Shown: piece after piece, positions 59,235 to 64,000 of the stretch
Layout: each line of letters starts with the position of its first letter
Position numbering within the stretch: position 1 is the first letter of the stretch
Source: Micromonospora acroterricola
Lineage (GTDB): Bacteria; Actinomycetota; Actinomycetes; Mycobacteriales; Micromonosporaceae
Assembly: GCF_003172955.1 (NCBI RefSeq)
Contig: NZ_QGKR01000231.1
Location: 1-64,000, forward strand
Length of the DNA: 64,000 nt
Direction of reading: 5' to 3'
Made by a program: the position numbers and the translations under genes
Notes under the pieces: model-generated
What the model was told of the DNA's origin: nothing
The model's input: the letters and a program-made list of their open reading frames with translations, nothing else
Databases searched by the model: none

Positions 59235-60953
59235 GTGACGTTTACTCCTCGGGGCGCCGGGAACCCGCCGCCTGTGCGACAGGACCAGGAGGATCCGGAT
59301 CAGCGCAGGTCAGCCCGGGTGTACGCCGGTGCTGGCCGGGCCGCTTCCGGGCCTGTCCAGGGCCTGCGGCCCGTCCTGTACGACGCGGTGCTGCTGGACC
59401 GGGACGGCACCCTGATCGAGGACGTGCCGTACAACGGCGATCCGGAGAAGGTGCGGCCGGTGCCGGGGGCGCGGGCCGCGCTGGACCGGCTGCGGGCTGC
59501 CGGGCTGCGGCTGGCGGTGGTGACCAACCAGTCGGGCCTGGCCCGGGGTTACTTCACCGAGGAGCAGATGCGGGCGGTGCACGCCCGGATCGAGGAGCTG
59601 CTGGGTCGCTTCGACGCGTGGTTGGTCTGCCCGCACGACGACGCCGATGGCTGTGACTGCCGCAAGCCCGCACCGGGCCTGGTGCACGCCGCCGCCCGGG
59701 AGCTGGGCACGAGCGCGGCGCGGTGCGTGCTGGTGGGCGACATCGGCCGGGACGTGGCCGCCGCGATGGCGGCGGGGGCGGCGGGCGTCCTGGTGCCCAC
59801 TCCGGTGACCCGACCGGAGGAGATCGGGGCCGCCGGATGGGTGGCCGCCGATCTGCCGGCGGCGGTGGACGAGATCCTGCGCCGGCAGCAGGCGGTGCAC
59901 GACGTGCCGGGTCCGGTCGACGACCGGGTGGGCACGGCGCTGGTGGTGCGGTCGGACTCGGCCGGGGACGTGCTGGTCACCGGGCCGGCGATCCGGGCCG
60001 TCGCGGCCGGGGCCCGGCGGGTGGTGCTGCTGTGCGGGCCGCGCGGACGGGCCGCCGCCGACCTGCTGCCCGGCGTCGACGAGATCATCGAGCATCCGCT
60101 GCCGTGGATCGACCCGACACCGGCGCCCGTCGACCCGGACGCCATGCGGACCCTGACCGCGCGACTCGCCGCCGTCGGCGCGGACGAGGCGGTCGTGTTC
60201 ACCTCGTTCCACCAGTCGGCCCTGCCGCTGGCGCTGCTGCTGCGGATGGCGGGGATCCGGCGGATCGCCGCGATCAGCGACGACTACCCGGGCTCCCTCG
60301 TGGACGTCCGGCACCGGGTGCCCGTCGGCGTCCCCGAACCCGAACGTGCCCTCTCCCTCGCCGCCGCCGCCGGCCACCGGCTGCCCGTCGACGACGAGCC
60401 CGTGCTCCGGCTGCGGCCGGACGCCCTGCCGCCCCGCCCGGCCGAACTCGGAGACCCCGGCTACGTGGTGCTGCATCCCGGGTCGGCCGCGTCGAGCCGG
60501 GCCTGCCCGCCCGAGCTGGCGGCCGGGATCGCCGAGTCGCTGACCGCCGCCGGGCACCGCGTGCTGGTCACCGGCAGCCCCGACGAGCGCGAGGTCACCG
60601 CCCGGGTGGCGGCGGCCGGCGGCACCGACCTGGGTGGCCGGACCGACCTGCCCGGGCTGGCCGCGATCGTCGCCGGCGCCAGCGCGGTGGTGGTGGGCAA
60701 CACCGGGCCCGCGCACCTGGCCGCCGCGGCCGGGGTGCCGGTGGTGAGTCTCTTCGCGCCGACCGTCCCGTTCGGGCAGTGGGGCCCCTACCGGGTGCCC
60801 ACGGTCCGGCTCGGTGACGCCGGGGCGCCCTGCCGGGGCACCCGGGCCTCGCGTTGCCCGGTCGCCGGGCATCCCTGCCTGAGCGGCGTCGACCCGGCCG
60901 AGGTGGTCGAGGCGCTGCGGGTGCTGGCCGTCAGCGGTGGTGGCGGCCGATGA
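59235..60953 (+). CDS. GmhB-type HAD phosphatase fused to glycosyltransferase family 9
   Basis: Fusion of 572 aa. Residues about 48-205 match D-glycero-D-manno-heptose 1,7-bisphosphate phosphatase: nucleophile DRDGTLIED (Asp55, Asp57), TNQSGLARGYFTEEQM, the Zn-site CPHDDADGCDCRKP and GDIGRDVAAAMAAGA. Residues about 225-565 match GT9 heptosyltransferases: ALVVRSDSAGDVLVTGPAIRAVA, YVVLHPGSAASSR, GNTGPAHLAAAAGVPVVSLFAP. Together they would trim a heptose bisphosphate and transfer heptose. The start is uncertain: GTG 59235 is used, with GTG 59274 or GTG near 59320 possible. The stop overlaps the next gene's start (ATGA). Confidence 0.88.
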   Translation: MTFTPRGAGNPPPVRQDQEDPDQRRSARVYAGAGRAASGPVQGLRPVLYDAVLLDRDGTLIEDVPYNGDPEKVRPVPGARAALDRLRAAGLRLAVVTNQSGLARGYFTEEQMRAVHARIEELLGRFDAWLVCPHDDADGCDCRKPAPGLVHAAARELGTSAARCVLVGDIGRDVAAAMAAGAAGVLVPTPVTRPEEIGAAGWVAADLPAAVDEILRRQQAVHDVPGPVDDRVGTALVVRSDSAGDVLVTGPAIRAVAAGARRVVLLCGPRGRAAADLLPGVDEIIEHPLPWIDPTPAPVDPDAMRTLTARLAAVGADEAVVFTSFHQSALPLALLLRMAGIRRIAAISDDYPGSLVDVRHRVPVGVPEPERALSLAAAAGHRLPVDDEPVLRLRPDALPPRPAELGDPGYVVLHPGSAASSRACPPELAAGIAESLTAAGHRVLVTGSPDEREVTARVAAAGGTDLGGRTDLPGLAAIVAGASAVVVGNTGPAHLAAAAGVPVVSLFAPTVPFGQWGPYRVPTVRLGDAGAPCRGTRASRCPVAGHPCLSGVDPAEVVEALRVLAVSGGGGR

Positions 60954-61924
60954 ACGTCCTGCTCTGGCACGTGCACGGCTCCTGGACCACGTCGTTCGTG
61001 CACGGCAGCCACCGCTACCTGATCCCCACCACCGCCGACCGTGGCCCCTACGGCCTCGGCCGGGCCCGCACCTACCCGTGGCCGGACAGCGCCGTCGAGG
61101 TCGCCCCCGACGACCTGCCCGGCGCCGACGTCGACCTGGTCATCCTGCAACGCCCGGAGGAGGTCGACCTCGCCGAGGAGTGGCTGGGCCGCCGCCCCGG
61201 CCGTGACGTGCCCGCCATCTACGTCGAACACAACACCCCCAAGGGCGACGTGCCCAACACCCGCCACCCGATGGCCGACCGCGACGACCTCCTCATCGCG
61301 CACGTCACCGGGTTCAACCAGATCTTCTGGGACACCGGCGCCAGCCGCACCACGGTGGTCGACCACGGGATCGTCGCGCCGGCCGTGTCGTACACCGGCG
61401 AGCTGGACCGGCTCGCCGTGGTGATCAACGAGCCCGTCCGGCGGGGCCGGGTCACCGGCACCGACCTGCTGCCCCGGTTCGCCGAGATCGCGCCGCTGGA
61501 CGTGTTCGGCATGGGCGTCGCGGGCCTCGCCGACCACCTCGGCCTGCCCGCCGACCGACTCACCAGCCACGACGACGTGCCGCAGGACCGGATGCACGCC
61601 GAGCTGGCCCGGCGGCGCGCGTACCTGCACCTGTGCCGGTGGACCTCGCTCGGGCTCAGCCTCATCGAGGCCATGTCGATCGGCATGCCGGTCGTCGCGC
61701 TCGCCACCACCGAGGCGGTGACGGCCGTGCCCCCGGAGGCCGGCGCCATCGCCACCCGGATGGACACCCTGCTCGACGCCGCCCGCCGGTTCATCGCCGA
61801 GCCGGCGGCCGCCCGTCAGGCCGGCGCGGCGGCATTCACCGCCGCGCGCAACACATACGGCCTCGACCGTTTCCTCGCTGACTGGGACCGGCTGCTGGAG
61901 GAGGAAGTATGCGGATCGCGATGA
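60950..61924 (+). CDS. Glycosyltransferase (GT-B fold, group 1-like)
   Basis: The 324-aa soluble transferase starts NVLLWHVHGSWTTSFVHGSHRYL, an acceptor-binding GT-B N-domain. The nucleotide-sugar region is YLHLCRWTSLGLSLIEAMSIGMPVVALATTEAVTAVP, with a conserved Glu and the glycine-rich pattern. ATG overlaps the previous stop (ATGA), and the next gene starts 16 nt before its own stop, so the genes are tightly coupled. It is likely one step in building the heptose glycan. Donor unknown. Confidence 0.88.
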   Translation: MNVLLWHVHGSWTTSFVHGSHRYLIPTTADRGPYGLGRARTYPWPDSAVEVAPDDLPGADVDLVILQRPEEVDLAEEWLGRRPGRDVPAIYVEHNTPKGDVPNTRHPMADRDDLLIAHVTGFNQIFWDTGASRTTVVDHGIVAPAVSYTGELDRLAVVINEPVRRGRVTGTDLLPRFAEIAPLDVFGMGVAGLADHLGLPADRLTSHDDVPQDRMHAELARRRAYLHLCRWTSLGLSLIEAMSIGMPVVALATTEAVTAVPPEAGAIATRMDTLLDAARRFIAEPAAARQAGAAAFTAARNTYGLDRFLADWDRLLEEEVCGSR

Positions 61925-63126
61925 TCTCGGAGCACGCCAGCCCGCTCGCCATCCTCGGAGGGGAGGACGCCGGCGGCCAGAACACGCACGTCGCGGAGCT
62001 GTCCGCAGCGCTCGTCGCCGCCGGGCACGAGGTGCGGGTCTACACCCGCCGGGACGCGCTCGACCTGCCGGTGACCGTCCGCGCCCCGGACGGGTACGAC
62101 GTGGTGCACGTGCCGGCCGGCCCGGCCGAGCCGCTGGCCAAGGACGCGCTGCTGCCACACATGCGGGAGTTCGGCCGCTGGCTGGTCGACCGGTGGCGGG
62201 GCGGGGACTGGGCGCCCGAGGTGATCCACGCGCACTTCTGGATGAGCGGCCTGGCCGCGCTGAACGCCGGCCGGCAGACCGGGGTGCCGGTGGTGCAGAC
62301 GTACCACGCCCTGGGCACCGTGAAGCGCCGCTACCAGGGCGTGCAGGACACCAGCCCGGCCCGACGGATCTCCTACGAGCGGGAGTTGGGCCGCTCGGTG
62401 GACCGGGTGGTCGCCCAGTGCCGCGACGAGGTCGGCGAGCTGGTCCGGATGGGGGTGCCGCGGTCCCGGATGACCGTCGTCCCGTCCGGGGTCAACCTCG
62501 CCTCGTTCGGCCCGCTCGGGCCGGCCGCGGACCGCGATCCGGGCCGGGCGCGGATCCTGACCGTGGGCCGGTTGGTCGAGCGCAAGGGCTTCCAGACGGT
62601 GATCCGCGCGATGGCGCTGGTCCCGGACGCCGAGTGCGTGGTGGTCGGCGGGCCGCCCGAGGGGCTGCTGGAGACCGACCCGTACGCCCGGCGGCTGCGG
62701 GCGCTGGCCGAGTCGTGCGGGGTGGCCGACCGGGTACGGCTGGTCGGCGCGGTGCCCCGGGAGGAGATGGGCCGCTGGTACCGCTCGGCCGACCTGCTGG
62801 TGGCCGCCCCCTGGTACGAGCCGTTCGGGTTGACCCCGCTGGAGGCGATGGCGTGCGGGGTGCCGGTCGTCGGCACCGCCGTGGGCGGCATCCGCGACAC
62901 CGTGGTCGACGGGACGACCGGTGACCTCGTGCCGGCCCGCGACCCCCGTGCCCTGGCCACCGCTATCCAGCGGCTGCTCGACGACCGGATCCGGCGCTTC
63001 CGGTACGCCACGGCGGCGCGTGAGCGGGCCCGGTCGCGGTACTCGTGGGCGGCCACCGCCGAGCGGCTGGCGGAGCTCTACGGCGAGGTGGCCTCGGTGC
63101 GCCGGCCGACCGGGGTGGTGGCCTGA
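61909..63126 (+). CDS. Glycosyltransferase family 4 (GT-B)
   Basis: Soluble 405-aa transferase. The N-domain starts MRIAMISEHASPLAILGGEDAGGQNTHVAELSAALVAAGHEVRVYTRR, with the substrate-binding GGxxAGGxxTHV type motif also found in MshA and sucrose synthases. The C-domain has GRLVERKGFQTVIRAMALVPDAECVVVGG and EPFGLTPLEAMACGVPVVGTAVGGI (ExxxxxxxE). It overlaps the upstream transferase by 16 nt and gmhA by one base. Likely adds a sugar to the heptose-containing product. The donor and linkage are unknown. Confidence 0.92.
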   Translation: MRIAMISEHASPLAILGGEDAGGQNTHVAELSAALVAAGHEVRVYTRRDALDLPVTVRAPDGYDVVHVPAGPAEPLAKDALLPHMREFGRWLVDRWRGGDWAPEVIHAHFWMSGLAALNAGRQTGVPVVQTYHALGTVKRRYQGVQDTSPARRISYERELGRSVDRVVAQCRDEVGELVRMGVPRSRMTVVPSGVNLASFGPLGPAADRDPGRARILTVGRLVERKGFQTVIRAMALVPDAECVVVGGPPEGLLETDPYARRLRALAESCGVADRVRLVGAVPREEMGRWYRSADLLVAAPWYEPFGLTPLEAMACGVPVVGTAVGGIRDTVVDGTTGDLVPARDPRALATAIQRLLDDRIRRFRYATAARERARSRYSWAATAERLAELYGEVASVRRPTGVVA

Positions 63127-63809
63127 TGCCGGAGGGCGGCCTGCTCGACACCCACCTGGCGAACCTCGCCGCCGCGCTGGTGCCGTACCGGGGGTGCGAG
63201 GCGCAGCTCGCGCGCTGGGGTGCCGAACTGGCGCACCGACTGGCCGCCGGCGGGCGGTTGCTGGTGGCCGGCAACGGCGGCAGTGCCGCCGAGGCCCAGC
63301 ACCTCACCGCCGAGCTCGTCGGGAAGCTCCGCCACGACCGTCAGCCGCTGTCGGCCATCGCCCTGCACGCCGAGACCAGCGCCGTGACGGCCATCGCCAA
63401 CGACTACGGCTACGCCGACGTCTACGCCCGCCAGGTCCGCGCCCACGGCCGGCCCGGCGACATCCTGTTGCTGCTCAGCACCAGCGGCGCCAGCGCCAAC
63501 CTGCTCGCCGCCGCGCACGCGGGCCGCGACGCCGGCCTCACCACCTGGGCGCTCACCGGGCCGGCCCCCAACCCCCTCGCCGACGCCTGCGCCGACGCTC
63601 TCGCCGTCGCGTCGCCCGACTCCCAGGTCGTCCAGGAGCTGCACCTCGTCACCAGCCACCTGCTCTGCGAGTACCTCGAACAGGAGCTGCCCGCCGCCCT
63701 GGCCGCGTCCACCCCGCCGGCGCCGGCCGACCGGACCCCGTCCGGGCCGGTGCGTGCCGGGGTCGAGGTGGTGCTCGACGGCGGGACCGGACAGCAGGTC
63801 GACGCGTGA
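63126..63809 (+). CDS. gmhA: Sedoheptulose-7-phosphate isomerase (SIS domain)
   Basis: Converts sedoheptulose 7-phosphate to D-glycero-D-manno-heptose 7-phosphate, the first committed step to ADP-heptose. The 227-aa SIS-domain protein has LLVAGNGGSAAEAQHLTAELVGKL (phosphate-binding GNGGSA), AIANDYGYADVYARQV, LLLLSTSGASANLLAA and VQELHLVTSHLLCEYLE (active-site EQ/H region). The ATG overlaps the preceding stop by one base (TGATG). The C-terminal tail (about 195-227) is a non-conserved extension. Confidence 0.93.
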   Translation: MPEGGLLDTHLANLAAALVPYRGCEAQLARWGAELAHRLAAGGRLLVAGNGGSAAEAQHLTAELVGKLRHDRQPLSAIALHAETSAVTAIANDYGYADVYARQVRAHGRPGDILLLLSTSGASANLLAAAHAGRDAGLTTWALTGPAPNPLADACADALAVASPDSQVVQELHLVTSHLLCEYLEQELPAALAASTPPAPADRTPSGPVRAGVEVVLDGGTGQQVDA

Positions 63810-63825
63810 GGATGAGGAGGAAAGC

Positions 63826-64000
63826 GTGAGGGGACCCGTGGTGGTGGTCGGGGACACCCTGCTCGACCGGGACGTGGAAGGGGTCGTGAACCGGCTCTGC
63901 CCGGACTCCCCGGTGCCGGTGCTCGACGAGACGGTGGCCATCGACCGGCCCGGTGGGGCCGGCCTGGCGGCGGTCTTCGCCGCCGCGCAGGGCGCCGAGG
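63826..64000 (+). CDS. HldE-like heptose-7-phosphate kinase, 5' part
   Basis: The window ends inside this gene; 58 complete codons are visible. They read VVVVGDTLLDRDVEGVVNRLCPDSPVPVLDE, then RPGGAGLAAVFAAAQGAE, the PfkB-type sugar-kinase N-terminus of RfaE/HldE heptose-7-phosphate kinases. GTG 63826 follows GAGGAGG with 5-nt spacing. It would phosphorylate heptose 7-phosphate to the 1,7-bisphosphate that GmhB trims. Whether an adenylyltransferase domain follows is outside the window. Confidence 0.85.
   Translation, partial: MRGPVVVVGDTLLDRDVEGVVNRLCPDSPVPVLDETVAIDRPGGAGLAAVFAAAQGAE

Noticed and set aside
1-64000. tRNA, rRNA, CRISPR, prophage or insertion-sequence content
   Set aside because: I saw no cloverleaf-like genes, no regularly spaced repeats, no transposase or integrase motifs and no phage structural genes. 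Small RNAs cannot be excluded by eye.

Overview
The window is very GC-rich with strong third-position G/C bias. Its content fits an actinobacterium of the Micromonosporaceae (Micromonospora-like): an F420-type LLM oxidoreductase, a WhiJ-like XRE regulator next to a DUF397 protein, DUF2795, DUF3072, DUF6401 and GPP34 proteins, a polyprenol-phosphate mannose synthase, a SigB/SigF-type sigma factor and a CebR box. The genus is inference. I see no rRNA, tRNA, CRISPR array, prophage or insertion sequence. The content is chromosomal housekeeping and accessory genes, about 60 in all.

Layout. 0-10 kb: a hypothetical gene, a DUF3516 helicase, trmB, a class F sortase with a probable substrate, an ABM monooxygenase, exodeoxyribonuclease III, a PAC2 protein, a secreted lysozyme-like protein, a 48-residue basic protein and an EcsC-family protein. 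10-16.6 kb: an SGNH lipoprotein, a membrane ABM protein, a small membrane protein, a semialdehyde dehydrogenase, an LLM oxidoreductase and a Na+/H+ antiporter overlapping a UBP zinc-finger gene. 16.6-26.6 kb: a secreted GH9 cellulase with a perfect CebR operator, a PP2C phosphatase, a damaged hrpB, the DUF397/XRE pair, a GPP34-permease fusion and a GNAT gene. 26.6-37.3 kb: a SigB/F-type sigma factor, an acetoacetate-decarboxylase-like protein, phospholipase D, MarR-pirin, a GNAT gene, divergent FBP/TetR genes, DUF1684, a glycine-zipper stress protein and GH15. 37.4-50.3 kb: a secreted sugar dehydrogenase carrying PKD, CBM6 and ricin modules, a phosphoesterase, DUF3072, a renalase-like oxidoreductase, an antiporter, a HAD phosphatase, a PAS-GAF-SpoIIE-kinase protein, a small-conductance channel-like protein and an MFS transporter. 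50.4-53.6 kb: a stress-type block (acidic peptide, SRPBCC, DUF2795, YihY/BrkB, ChaB) whose promoters resemble GTTT-N15/16-GGGTA, the SigB/SigF consensus. 53.6-59.1 kb: an aldehyde dehydrogenase, a phytoene-dehydrogenase-like flavoprotein, polyprenol-phosphate mannose synthase and an SDR/SRPBCC pair. 59.2-64 kb: a tightly packed ADP-heptose-type operon (gmhB-GT9 fusion, two glycosyltransferases, gmhA, and the start of an hldE-like kinase) that runs off the window.

How parts may work together. The sigma factor, the SpoIIE phosphatase/kinase and the stress block with SigB/F-like promoters suggest a partner-switching stress response (inference). The GH9 cellulase should be under cellobiose control through CebR. 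The last operon would make a heptose-containing surface glycan or secondary metabolite, which is uncommon outside Gram-negative bacteria. Two loci look like recent in-locus deletions: hrpB (frameshift plus missing segment) and the GPP34-permease fusion. Both should be checked against raw reads. Most convergent gene pairs are separated by a strong hairpin, and two of those sites hold copies of the same dispersed palindromic repeat.
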